Assembly (NCBI GenBank): GCA_026874595.1 | Contig: CM049312.1 | Span: forward strand, 74,436,429 to 74,500,428 | Source of the DNA: Sipunculus nudus | Taxonomy: Eukaryota; Annelida; Sipuncula; Golfingiida; Sipunculidae | DNA length: 64,000 nucleotides | Reading direction: 5' to 3' | Shown: positions 47,605 to 59,410 of the stretch, in pieces | Layout: every line of letters begins with the position of its first letter | How positions within the stretch are numbered: the first letter of the stretch is position 1 | Notes under the pieces: model-generated | Database searches by the model: none | The model's input: only the letters and a program-made list of their open reading frames with translations | Told to the model about the DNA's origin: nothing | Program-made: the position numbers and the translations under genes

Positions 47605-47945
47605 GCTCATTGAACGCGCCGCCAGAACCTTTCAATGAACGCGATTTTTCTGCGGTGCGATGGCGTTGCGTTTGCGGTCATTCTAGTGTTTTATCCATGT
47701 TGCCTTTCGTTGTACGTGGGTACCGGGTTTCCACGTGAAATACCGTGAACATCGCGCATGAAGCGATTTCTGCGGCAGGCGTTCAGCGACGGCCTGGCTT
47801 TGGTGGTCAAAATCGTTCTTGTGTTATGCGTGTTACCTTTCCATGTACGTGGGAACGCGCGGTTTCTATGCCGAGCGGCGAAAATCTCGCAAGTAGCGAT
47901 TTCTGCGACAGGCGTACAGCCCTGCGCTTTAAATAGATAAATATT
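47605..47945 (+). repeat. GC-rich intron-3 element, L3 copy
   Basis: Same internal-unit structure as in L2 and L4 (GCGATTTCTGCGGCAGGCGT followed later by GCGATTTCTGCGACAGGCGT). Confidence 0.65.
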
Positions 47946-48464
47946 CCGCTAGGCAACGATTTTAACAGCTTATGGTCGCTTAGCTAGACCTGACCATAGG
48001 ACTCAACACGAGGCATGACCGGAAACTAACTGTTTTGCATGATTACCTTAAAGAGGGTATACAAATATTAGTGTGCTTGTTGGCCCGTTGGGCGGCAGTA
48101 CCCATCAGCCTATATATGTCACATCCCCGTTCTTTAGATGTAAACCCAGGATATTAACCATATAGAAATATTATCATTAAATGAATAAACTATCACTATG
48201 GTGTTACTCACGCTTGTTACTATTTGAATTCAGATGTTTCAAATGAACTGTTAAACTTAAAGGTTTTAACTTTTTCCGGATTTTAAATTATTCGGTAGCT
48301 AAGTCTTGGCATCGCAGAAAAATCAGATTAACGGATAGGCAGACTGAGAGCCTGAGAGGCACACAAACATATACATGTATATGGCCACGTTATTATACTT
48401 ATATTACATATATTGAACAAAAAACTAAAGAAATATTCATGGCCCTTCGGGACCGAAGACTTAT

Positions 48465-48600
48465 TGTTTATTAGTCCATGGGCTAGGAGGGGTCACCGTG
48501 CACCCCTCTGGGATTTTATGGCATAGGTATTTTTAGATACCTAAGTATGTCCAATTAATAAATAAAGATGTTAACATTGATCATTTTGGGATACTTGATG
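48465..48600 (+). repeat. ~115-base insertion in L3 intron 3
   Basis: Between GACCGAAGACTTATTGTTTA and ACTTGATGTATATTG, L3 has extra sequence absent from L2 and L4, with a small hairpin (GAGGGGT...ACCCCTC). AAGTATGTCCAATTA in it recurs at ~26620. Confidence 0.55.
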
Positions 48601-49142
48601 TATATTGTTGTTATTTTAAAACCTGTACAGTTTTACCTGTGGGCATGATATAACGGGAACACGTGCAGAAACTGGCACGTGCTTTTGCTTATAAGCTGAG
48701 AATGTAGGTTCACATATTGTACACGCATTTGTTTTAGATTACACAGATTTAATTGAACAAAGTGAAAACAGCTGGGCAAGAGATAATATCTATTCAAAAT
48801 GCCCATCTTTTCCATAAAAAAGTAATATTATTTGAAGCAATAAATAATCATTTGAAGTGATACATGTACTACTGTTTGTTTTCATTTTTAGATGGAAAGA
48901 AATACGACTATTGGACCAGCGGACAGTTCGTTCCTTTTCATTTGAAGTGGTTTTGGGATGCCATTCTTGAGGATGTTCGTTACACGTACTGGTTGAAGGA
49001 GGCCGAGGCAGAATGTCAGCAAACCATGATAGGCAACATCCTCTCTATTAAAGGGAATATGGGGAACCGTTGGGTGTGCTACCCGCAGTTTGCTCTGTCA
49101 AAAGGAATATGTGAAAGACATACAGATTGTAAATCATGTTGA

Positions 49143-50400
49143 ATATTGAAGACTTATTCATTAAATATCTATATACCAACATTATTAAAGCGCCAATATC
49201 TACAATAAATACATATCCAAATTTAGGATACTTTTTTCCAAGGTGTTAAAAGCGCGTAGAGATCACGTGACATTTTGAGGGAATTTAAAACGATAAAGAG
49301 TACATGCCGTGTAATATTATTGCAATTTCACCATTTAAAATAATCACACGATCAATACATTGGTATCCCATATTATAAAAGATTATTCGAAATATAAGAT
49401 ATAGAGCATAGGTGTAGATGTAAAATCAACGAGGATTGAAAACCCTAAAAGGCACTGCATAATCCCATGTTTTCATGTGAATGGACCTAGAGTCGTGGAC
49501 AGGGTTATAGTTTACCATAGGAATTATTTTTTTCCAACAATTATATAAATAATAAATTCAATGGCGTATTTATATCATTATCTTCCAGCATTTGCTTTTC
49601 AATAAATCCATTTAATCCATATAAAGATTATATAAACTCAATCCATAATACATACATATAGATCACTGGGGGTAGTTGGGAAAGTTTGCTCAGCAAATTA
49701 AGTATAGTAGAGGAATAATTCTATGCATTAGTAGAAAAATCATACAGCCTTGGCGAGTTTTTTTTTTTTTGTTTTCCTTAGGAATTGCTTTTTTTTTTAC
49801 ATCTATCATTTTCAACGTCTCATGTTCTCTGGTTTCTATAAAAAGTAACATATTTTCAACGAGAAAGCTGAATCGTTTTGTTTAAAGGTCTTGTTTTATA
49901 TCTAGGTGTTACATTGAAACATCTGATAAGCAGTTACAAATAACAGTATATTAATTTCCTATCAACACTCAGAAACAACTTCAGAAAGTGTTTCCTTGCA
50001 TGATAATAATGCCAAGACAAGTTAACAATTGGAGATATGTGCTGGAGACATTTTATGTTAAAAGTAGTAAATCAAGTGTTTTAGGTATTTCTAGGGCGCT
50101 AAATCCGAAAATGACTGTTTACAAGTGTGCCGATGCTGTCTTCATGATTCGAAAGAACAAAATGGCCGCCATTTCAACACAATTTGTAATCTAACTTTGG
50201 CTTAATGCAACATAGGTTAGAAGTGGTGTCAATTCCTATGTTTGTGATACTGATAAATCCATGTTGACTACTACAAAACCTTTAGCTAGATAGGTTTTGC
50301 TGCCAAGATGGCTGCCATATTGAATTTCAAGATGGTTACCATATATTCGAATTCTTTGCTTATTGCCATGTATTTTCATCTTTAGCTCAGCTGACTGTAA
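49143..50400. other. 3' flank of L3, dispersed repeats, no gene
   Basis: Continues the homology to the L2 3' flank (35793-36660), including repeat families B and A, then unique AT-rich sequence. A TGGCCGCCATTT / AAGATGGCTGCCATATTG pair near 50162-50325 suggests further repeat sequence. Confidence 0.6.
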
Positions 50401-52080
50401 GTCAACTGAGGTATAGGAATGGCGCTTTGTCCGTCGTCCGTCCGGCCGTCCGTTAGCAGGGCACAAATCGTAACTGCTGGACCTAGAAACTTCTAAGTAA
50501 AAATCCAGGGAGGTCAATAAAAAATATCCTTGGAAACCTGAATTTAGGTCACTGAGACCTATATCCTCCGAGCTATGGGGCTTGAACGTACCCCCCCCCC
50601 AGAATAATCAAAAATATAATACAAAACCTCCAATCTCTTGATAATTAATGCATGGATTGTCATAAATCTTGCCTTGAATATTGACCATGACTAGTTTTGT
50701 CAGTTCCCGAAAAGTGGTGGCGCCACCTGTATTTTTTTGTTATTTTAACGAATATTTTTTTAATTTCTTTTACCATTAAATGACAACAATCATGTCAGTT
50801 TCTCAGCTGTAATTACATCTAGTGTCCCAAAACCTGGTGTGTTTATTGATCATAAGTGGATGTCATATAGTTATCACCCCCTCTGTCTGTCTGCTTGTCT
50901 GTCTGTCTGTCCATCCGTCCATCCACACAAATTTGTTTCCGGATGATAACTCTAGGTTGTATTGACACATGGATTTCAAACTTGACCTACACATGGCCCA
51001 CCACTTAAGCAAGAACCTATATTATTTTTGGGTCATGATGTCAAACGTCAAGGTCACAGGACTCACTTTTTTAAAAAGATTATCGCTGCATTTATGCCAA
51101 GCTTTTCATCCCAAACTTTCCATTTTGCACATTTAGCTGACTTGCTAAATGAGAGCATAAATGAATTTGGGGTCACATGGTCAAAGGTTAGGGTCACAGG
51201 GGCCATCTGTTCACAAATTAGTTTCCAGATGATAACTCCAGTTTAGTTTGACATATTGGTTTCAAACTTAACTTATATAGACTCACCACTAAAGTAAGAA
51301 TCTTGTCGATTTTGGGGTCCAATGGTCAAAGGTCACAGGACTCATTTCCTTAAAAAGAATGCATATGCATTTGAAGCCAAACTTTTCATCCAAAACCTAC
51401 CATCTTCAAGATATTGCTAACCTGCCAATAGGGGAAGATTCTGTTCAATTTTGGGGTCATGAGGTCAAAGGTCGAGGTCACAGTGCCCACTTCTTTAAAA
51501 AGATTGTTCATGTATTTTTAGCCAAATTTTTTGTCCCAAACATTCTATCTTCCAGATGTTGCTCACCTGCCAGTAGTGAAAGTGACTGATGAATTTTGGG
51601 GCCACAAAGTCAAGGTCATAAAAGCCATCAATCCACAATGAGTTTCCAGATGATAACACCAGTTTAGTTTGAAATATTGGTTTCAAACTTAACTTATATA
51701 TGGCCCACCACTTAAGTAAGAACTGTTGATTCTGGGGTCATGAGATCAAAGGTAAAGGTCACAGGACCCACTACTTAAGAAAGATTGTTGATTTTAAGCC
51801 AAACTTTTCATCTCAATCCTTCAATCATCAACATGTGGCGCACCTGCCAATAGGGGAAGTTTCCTTTTCATTTTGGGGACATAAGGTCAAAGGTTAAGGT
51901 CACAGGGTCCATCCTTTCACAAATTAATTTACGGGTGATAACTTCAGTTTGGGTAGACAGGTTGGCTTCAAACTGATCACAGGACCAATATTTTGGAAAA
52001 CCTCATAAACATATATCCTTATACACAAATGCAGCTGAGCGTCTAGACCCATGGGTACCTAGTTTATTACGTGCAATCAC
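50400..52080. repeat. Composite dispersed repeat with AGGTCA-rich modules
   Basis: Starts with CCGTCGTCCGTCCGGCCGTC, then a (CTGT)n tract (~50881-50925), then at least four ~250-300-base modules. Each has TTTCCAGATGATAACTCCAG, CCAAACTTTTCATCC, CACCTGCCAATAGGGGAAG and GGTCAAAGGTNAAGGTCACA. The same family occurs at 5930-6850. High-copy in appearance; no coding capacity seen. Confidence 0.8.
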
Positions 52081-52439
52081 ATAAAATACTAAGAGACATT
52101 TATTTTGGAAACTTTATGTATTAAGTTTTTTGAATTCATTTTGTAAGCAAGTTGGCTAACTAGTGGTGGGTGATCAAAAGAGGGCGCATTTTTAAAAAAA
52201 TGGCCGCCAGTAACACTTAAATCGTCATCACTAGGTGAATGAAGCTACAAAGCACTACATGTTTTCAGGGTCAAGAAATCTAGTAAAATTACTAAAAAGA
52301 GTCCAGGACATATTCCAAGATGGTTTCCAAAATTCAAAATGGCTTCCACTTAAAATGAATTCTGCCTATATTTCTGTTCCAGAAGCTCGTAGAAGTATGA
52401 TTCTAATGTCTATACCCATGTTTTCAAGGTCAAGGAATT

Positions 52440-53143
52440 CAATAAATACTTTGAGAGGAGTCATTGATCATACTTGTCCATGCCCATGCCCATGCCCATG
52501 TCAATTCCTGAGATACATAGTCCAATGCAAATTCCGTCAAATTTGGGCTTTTTGGCGCCATGTTTAAACATCTTCTTATGATGATTTCTTCTACTCCATC
52601 ATGGCTTATTACTAGAATGCCAAGATTCAAATGCAAGTAATAGCTGCTGACAAACTTCCGGAAATAAACTTGTAATTTTAGGGTGAAAATGTGTGGTTTC
52701 ATTTTGAGAATTATAAAATCAAGGTTATATCCTATTGCTGCGGTACTTTCACTTTCTTTGAGAGAATGGAAGAGCAGTGAATTTTTTACTGATTAATGTC
52801 TCAGTCTTGTTTGTTTCTACACTCCTGCTGACTGTTGTATGCACATGGACACCCATCTGGGCAGCTTAGCTTTGCCTTTCTACAACTGCAATTGCCAAGT
52901 ACACAACCTTTGCAGCATCCACATATCACTATCTCCCGCAATACCATGGGAATAGGAGGTAGCGTCATTAGCTTCGGAACCAAGTTCCCATCGAGATATG
53001 TCCACCCAATATCTGTTACTTGCGGGAGTACTATAGTATCGACAATTGCCTCCTTCAAAATAAAAGCCTGGAAATTTGCACGCCTTGTGAGCAACCTTAC
53101 TGCATCCTAATTTGGTGGCAGAGTCTCCTGAATCTGCTAGCAT
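52440..53143 (-). pseudogene. Decayed Cys-rich (CXC-like) coding fragment, copy 2
   Basis: On the minus strand (53094-52801) one frame reads VTDIGWTYLDGNLVPKLMTL then PPIPMVLREIVICGCCKGCV, LGNCSCRKAKLSCPDGCPCA and CRNKQD. The C-G-C...C...C-S-C-R-K...L-S-C...C-x-C spacing is that of a Cys-rich CXC-like motif which, from memory, ends many repetitive uncharacterised proteins of marine invertebrates. The upstream residues (TKLGCSKVAHKA) are in a different frame, so the fragment is frameshifted. A short (CATGCC)n tract lies at ~52478-52500. It marks the left end of the L4 unit. Confidence 0.6.
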
Positions 53144-53345
53144 AACTTATTGAAGAAACAAGAATGGGTGTACGGCAGGTTAAAATTGGAATGAAACGTT
53201 GTCTGTTAACTTTGAAGCTCCACAGAATAGAGTCACGCCACACAGATTCTATCTCATAATAATATCTATTCTCCTGCATGGGAATATACGGTCGAACGTC
53301 ACATACTTTTACAGGTAAATAGCTCACGATGAGATCGGTCTTTTA
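53144..53345 (+). repeat. Dispersed repeat A, copy at left end of the L4 unit
   Basis: Near-identical to 42004-42200. Confidence 0.7.
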
Positions 53346-53699
53346 TATTATTTATAAAAGGGATTTGTTTATTTCTTTTTGCGAAACCTATTTAGATAAA
53401 CCATATATCATAGCCAAAATATAATAACAGCTAGGCAGTATATTTGTATTATAGCATCAGAAGCATCATATTCAGGTCACCAGTGTGTTTGTTTTACACA
53501 ATCATAGGTCACAAGCCTCACCAGTGTATTAGTATAGTATATCATTTGATCATCATACTCCGGTCACCGGCGAGGGTATAAAAGTGTGTATAATTTTCAC
53601 AGTGTTAATAGGGTCAACGATATGTTTCTATTGTGACATAATCATCAAAATCAGGTTGGTTGATAAAATATTTACAGCACTTCGATGTCGATGTTTAAG

Positions 53700-53990
53700 A
53701 ATGATTTCACCAACCAGAACCTGTAGTCTAGAAGTAGAGCATAGGACTCAAAGCTAGATGATGTTGATTTCAAATCTCAGCCTTGGAGAGGTGGGATTTG
53801 TCAAGGTTGGCTTGAACCAAGGTAAAACGCATTGCTAGTTTAGGGGTCCTTTTGTGTTATGATCCAGCTGTTAGGACAATTACACATATGGAACCAACAA
53901 ATGCGGTAGTTCCCGGGCCCTGATGAAACTGGGAGGAGTGTGTGATGTGACCCTGACATGCAGTTCTACTCCAAATTATATTAAAGCAGA
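53700..53990 (+). repeat. tRNA-derived SINE, copy 3
   Basis: Paralogue of 42575-42850, sharing its B-box mutation, so it was duplicated with the unit rather than newly inserted. Confidence 0.7.
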
Positions 53991-53999
53991 TTATTTACA

Positions 54000-56270
54000 G
54001 GTTAAGATGAGTTACACTATGGAGGCATTCACCTCTGCTGAAACAACATATACAAGACTCACAAGAAAGAAAATGAAACAATTAATGCAGACATTATCTC
54101 TTAATGCACCAAAGTGGTGGAGAGAACAATATTAACGTATTATGATAAAGAAGAACGATTATATTCTAGCCTTTTCGTTGCACATATTTATTAAAGTTAA
54201 TCAGAGAATTCATGGAATCGATATATGACATGGTAGTATACAGAGCACGGGGATCCACTCAGTAATAAAGTACTGCAAAAAACAATGGTTTCTTAAGAGC
54301 TGATGGACAGGCGATGACTCTTAATGAATAATGTACTTTGTCTCCAACGAATTTTTTTAACAATTGTGATGCCTAATGGGTCTTTGTTAACAATAATATA
54401 CAATTTATGAATGGAATAGACATATCCCCTATTAGTTTAATTCATGAAAAGAGATGATATGAATCTGCTCAAAGGCAGTTTCCAGCAACAATATATTAAT
54501 TTTCACCGGCGGTTGACAACCCGTCAAAGGACTATATCCTTGCATTATCAACAGACAGAGCACTGTATTAAATATTTCACCGAATATGGCAGAAATACCT
54601 TTATTTTTACACGTCTTATAGCAAAGGTAGCTAAGTGAGTCTCCATGGTTTGGTAAACAAGGGGATCAAGATATATGGATTAAACTATGTTTGTTTAAGC
54701 TGCACATGGAATGACCTGATTGGACTAAACAGTGTGACGCTTTCCACATTGATCCCTCTGATTGGCCAAAATACAGTCCAGTATACAGATGTATCTATTT
54801 CCTACATTGTAAGGTATAGTCGGGCGTGCCATATTTAAAATTGCTATACTTATTGTCTTCAGAATTAATGCTGATTTAATTTATAATTGAAGCGGCTTCG
54901 ACAAATCCTTTAACAGGTATCAGATGAAACTGAAGTATCTTTAGTTCTTAAGTGTCGAATTTCTTTTTGCCTTTTCATGAGACATTATGGGTCCTTAACA
55001 TCGTCAGCGATTACAGTTGAAGACACTAATCTGCGACAAAACGAGTAATTTAATTTAAACCAATATACTTAATACCGACACGATAATGTGTTCAATATAT
55101 GTGTGATTAAAAGTAACGGTTAACAACTGTTTGATCTAGATGATCGCTTAGGGGCAGAAGTATAGTGACCATGAAGAAAACTTACAAAAAATACATATTA
55201 TTTAAATAACTTGTTCATTCATAAAATGTATTTGGACAATGTCAATAACTCATGTTTATCTTATTTGTAATTCAGTAGCAATAATGTTTTGGAGGTGAAA
55301 TATTCGATTAAAAAATAAGCGGGTCCTCAACTTCAGTTTATGCAGTTAAAAATATTGTTTTGGAAATTACAGAATAAATCAATGATTTCGCTCCTTGTGG
55401 TTAAGTGATAGGATTACATCTGCTTTCATGTAAAGTCGAAGTGATATTTAAGGCGACAGAATTACCAAGCTGCTTTTATAGTACTCAATTGATTTGTCAC
55501 TGAATGCTGCAGAACTGGTGTAGTTAAAGTCTTCAAGCAACAACATGACGTACGTTTGTAATCAATTATCATACTTCTTTACAGGTGATTTTACAGTTTC
55601 CTGCCGAGATAGTCGTCGATGAGTTAAGCATATTGATCATGCTGACATGCTGTCAATGGTGTACTTAACATTCGATTCCGTGATTAATGTACAGTACTAG
55701 TCAAAGTAATTTGAAAAAAGGGAAAGGATGTGTGATTATGATGTCTGGTTGAACTTTTGTGACCTTGGGCAAAACATTGCCTTTTAATAAGCAAACAATT
55801 ACCATATTTTAAAATCAAAATGTCATAAACTCATATTCAACCTGCGATTTGTTTATTTGAAAATGAAAAGATACAGGTTTCAATGAAGAGTGGTTGTTTA
55901 GCTTAAGTTTTGATCGGATGATTTTGCATGAATCAAATTATGATAATTTTATGTGATTTGACTTAACCTTGCGCAGATCCTAAATTTCTGTATACAGTTT
56001 GATAAAAGTATATTAAAGATAAACAAGATTAAAGACAACGCTCCCGCGAGAGTATATTACACTCAAAGCGTTTATCGGAAAGTTTGTTTATTGGAACAAA
56101 ATCTTGCCCCACTAGTTGTACGGGTAAACGAGGCGCCACTCAGGGGAACAGCTTGGTCAGAATTATATGAAACGCAAGTACTGTTGTCTGAGTTGAATTC
56201 TTCTTCAGTATTTTATCTTCATTAACAACTTAGTTGTTAACACAGTCTTAGTCTTCATTTTGTTATTGTA
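54000..56270. other. Upstream region of L4, paralogous to L2 and L3 upstream regions
   Basis: Colinear with ~30890-33070 and ~42850-45180 with small indels. No other gene seen. ATTGG motifs at ~54719 and ~54760 are part of the conserved pair. A possible 3' splice site (TTTTGTTATTGTAG) lies three bases before the L4 ATG and could end a 5' UTR intron. Confidence 0.6.
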
Positions 56271-56274
56271 GATC

Positions 56275-58951
56275 ATGTGGACAAATCAGAAGATAGCGCT
56301 ACTTTTTAGTGGTAAGTCCCTGACACATTTTCAACATTACTTTAGACTATTTTAATTAAACTGTATAAAAAGAATAACTATATATAATTGTTTCTATAAA
56401 TGAATGTTTTCTTTTCATTGGTGTGTGTCCAGCTTTAATTCTGGTGACAAAGACAAGGGCTGGACGGGACTGGAATGAGACTACAGGAGTTCCACACTGC
56501 AATGCCATTTGTAACTGCAACGACCCTATGCTACAACAAAAGTTAGATTCAGTCATGGGCCTCATTTATAAAACACTAAGAACAGGTTTATTCCGAGGTA
56601 AGTAAATACACATCAAGTTTATGTTAACCACTCCTTTAAGTTTGTTCTCCAAAAATATATTTATCCAGATATAAGCCATAGCTCAAAGTTGTGTTTACTG
56701 TTGAAGAGAACTGGTACATAAACTACTTGCCAAAAAATTACAAATAAGATTGACAGTCCAATACGTTTCTTTTGACGAACAAGGTTCTTAATAAAAATGG
56801 GCCCGCCTAAATAAAAACAAAATAATTTCGACTACATTAATTTTTGTACAAGTGATAGTTTAAGGTTAGAAAACATTATTCAGTTCATTTTTCCTTTGGA
56901 AATATCTTGGTGGCTGTTAATTCTTATTTAACATTTAAACAATCCATTATATATATAATGTATTTCTAAGCAAGTTATAAGTTATAATTTGTCACTTATA
57001 TTCAACAATAATGAATCATCTAAGTTCATGTGTTAAGGAAAATTGAAAAATAAGGTAAGCTGAATCTGCTGGTATACTCAAGAAGCGTTTGAGGGGGTCC
57101 GCACCCCCCCCCCCCCCTTTTTTTCCTGTCGTCGCAACCTTTCTTAAGGGGTTCAGATCAAATTTTACGGCCTTGGTCCCCTTATCCAGACTACGGGACC
57201 CTTTATTTAGGAATTTTATGAGTCCTCCTGGTTAGGATCCCCCCCCCCATTTTTTTCTGAATCCTTATTCCGCCACTATAGCTTTGTTACAGACCCATGT
57301 CCACCCGGATGGAGCCACCCATTCCTATCAGTAGTGAGGGGTGTAAGATCTTGCTACATGATCGTTTCCAAGAAACTATTTTGGGAAAGCTCACGTAAAA
57401 CGTGCAAAACTGCAGGAGGTGACCTTGTCAGCATAGAGACTGGCGAGGAGCAGGCTCATATAGACATGGTGTTGAGGGCAGGTAGGGTGATGAAAATACA
57501 CATTATAGATTGTAAAATAATTGGACATACTAATTAAACATTATACATCCCGCTCATTGAACGCGCCGCCAGAACCTTACAATATACGCGATTTTTCTGC
57601 GGTGCGATGGTGATACGTTTGCGGTCAGAATGGTTCTTGTATTTTATCCATGTTGCCTTTCGATGTACGTGGGTACCGGGTTTTCACGTGAGGTACTGCG
57701 AACATCGCACATGAAGCCATTTCTGCGGCAGGCGTTCAGCGACGGCGTTGCTTTGGTGGTCAAAATCATTCTAGTGTTATGCACGCTACCTTTCCATGTA
57801 CAAGAGAACGCGCGGTTTCTATGCCGAGCGGCGAAAATCGCGCAAGTAGCGATTTCTGCGACAGGCGTACAGCCCTGCGCTTTAAATAGATAAATATTCC
57901 GCCAGGCAACGATTCTAACAGCTTATGGTCGCTTAGCTAGACTTGTCCAAAGGACCAAACACGAGGCATGACCGGAAACCAACTGTAATGCATGATTACC
58001 TTAAAGACGGTATACAAAAATTAGTGTGCTTGTTTGCCGTTGGGTGGCAGCACCCATCATCCCCCTTCTTTAGCTGTTAACCCAGGATTTTAACCATATA
58101 GAAATATTATCATTAAATGAATAAACTGTCACTCTTGTTTTACTCACGCTTGTTACTATTTTAATTCAGATGGTTCAACTGAACTGTTAAACTTAAAGGT
58201 TTTAACTTTTTCTGGATTTTATATTATTCGGTAACTAAGTCTTGGCATCGCAGAAAAATCAGATTGTAAGCAGACTGAGAGTCTGACAGGCACACATACA
58301 TATATATGGCCACGTAATTATATTTATATTACATATATTGAACAACAAAACTAAAGAAATGTTCATGGCCCTTCAGGACCAAGGACATATTGTTTATTCT
58401 CTACTTGTTGTATAATGTGGTTATTTTAAATCCTACACAGTTTACCTGTGGCCAGGATATAACGACAACACGTGCAGAAACTGGCACATACGTGTGTTTA
58501 TAAGCTGAGAATGTAGGTTCACATATTGTACACGCATTTGTTTAAGATTACACAGATTTGATTGAACAAAATGAATACAGCTGGGCAAATGATAATATCT
58601 ATTCAAAATGCCTATCTGTTGTATAAACAAGTTATATAATTAGAAGCAATAAATAATCATTTGAAGTGATACATGTACTACTGTTTGTTTTCAATTTTAG
58701 ATGAAAATAAATACGACTACTGGACCAGCGGACAGTTCGTTCCTTTTCTAATGAAGTGGTGTTGGGATGCCACACAAGAGGATGTTCGTTACACGTACTG
58801 GTTGAAGGAGGCCGAGGCAGAATGTCAGCAAACCATGATGGGCAACGTCCTCTCTATTAAAGGGAACATGGGGAATCGTTGGGTGTGCTTCCCGCAATTT
58901 ACGCAGTTAAAAGGAATATGTGAAATTACTGCAGAATGTAAAACATGTTAA
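56275..58951 (+). CDS. Secreted C-type-lectin-like protein L4 (intact, four exons)
   Basis: Exons 56275-56311, 56433-56597, 57293-57481, 58701-58951 join, all at phase-1 GT-AG introns, into a 642-base frame (213 aa). Exon 1 plus the start of exon 2 encode a signal peptide (MWTNQKIALLFSALILVTKT, cleavage likely after RAG). A short Cys module (HCNAICNCN) and a likely helix follow. Exons 3-4 form a C-type-lectin-like domain: CPPGW, SCY, SSRKTCKTAGGDLVSIE, EEQAHI, YDYWTSGQF, YTYWLKEAEAECQQ, GNRWVCFP and GICE. The usual EPN/QPD and WND calcium-sugar motifs are absent, so sugar binding of the classic type is doubtful. No stop, frameshift or bad splice site is seen. Probably secreted into haemolymph or mucus as a recognition protein; that role is inferred. 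Confidence 0.8.
57085..57260 (+). repeat. Poly-C block before exon 3 (L4 copy)
   Basis: C runs and GGCCTTGGTCCCCTTATCCA, paralogous to the L2 and L3 blocks. The G run seen in L2 and L3 is nearly lost here. Confidence 0.7.
57550..57900 (+). repeat. GC-rich intron-3 element, L4 copy
   Basis: Same structure as in the other lectin copies; ends GCCCTGCGCTTTAAATAGAT. Confidence 0.65.
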
Positions 58952-59410
58952 AGTATCAATATTATGAGATTTCTATCATTCCTAAAACTGAAATTTAAAA
59001 TTTGATTTAATAAAATATTTAAAATATCCTTTTACAATAAAAAAAGACACACAGTAGAGGAAAAATCAACAAAGAAGTTAATAATGTCGTGTATTTAATT
59101 ATATGTAAAAAAAATGGCTTACTGTTATTGGATGCTTTGAATAGCGTTACTTTTAATTTTTTAATGCTATAAAATATTGTATAAATTAATGAAAATTCAA
59201 AAGTATGTATAATAGAAGAAATATTAATGTACCAGGTTTGGATTGACTTTAGATTTTTACAATAACGATACCTTAATTATTGAAGTCGACTGTTTAATAA
59301 GCCCAGCTGTCTGGACCATTGAAAGGAACATATGAAATTTATGAGGATTATTTGTCCTCAAATATAACAGTCCATCGAACTTTTGAAAGATAAGTACAAC
59401 CGCGCCTTAT
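58952..59410 (+). other. 3' flank of L4 of the L0 type
   Basis: Unlike L2 and L3 (CGCCAATATCTACAATAAAT), L4 continues with ATTATGAGATTTCTATCATT and, further on, ATGAGGATTATTTGTCCTCA, matching the orphan fragment at 17200-17700 in reverse. AATAAA at 59009-59014 is the likely poly(A) signal. Confidence 0.75.

Larger units (their letters stand above)
45188..49142 (+). pseudogene. C-type-lectin-like gene L3, nearly intact with one frameshift
   Basis: Exons: 45188-45224 (MWTNRKIALLFS), 45368-45531, 47346-47534, 48892-49142. All GT-AG sites are intact and exons 3 and 4 keep full length (189 and 251 bases) without stops. Exon 2 is one base short (164): a T run in the signal-peptide part reads TTT where L2 has TTTT, giving an immediate stop after AVVW. 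If that base were an assembly error the gene would encode a secreted 213-residue protein like L4. Exon 3 gives DPCPPGWSHPFLSEGRGVGS and CKTAGGDLVSKE; exon 4 YDYWTSGQF, YTYWLKEAEAECQQ, GNRWVCYP and ERHTDCKSC. Intron 2 holds a 1.08-kb foldback element. AATAAA at 49204-49209. Confidence 0.75.
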
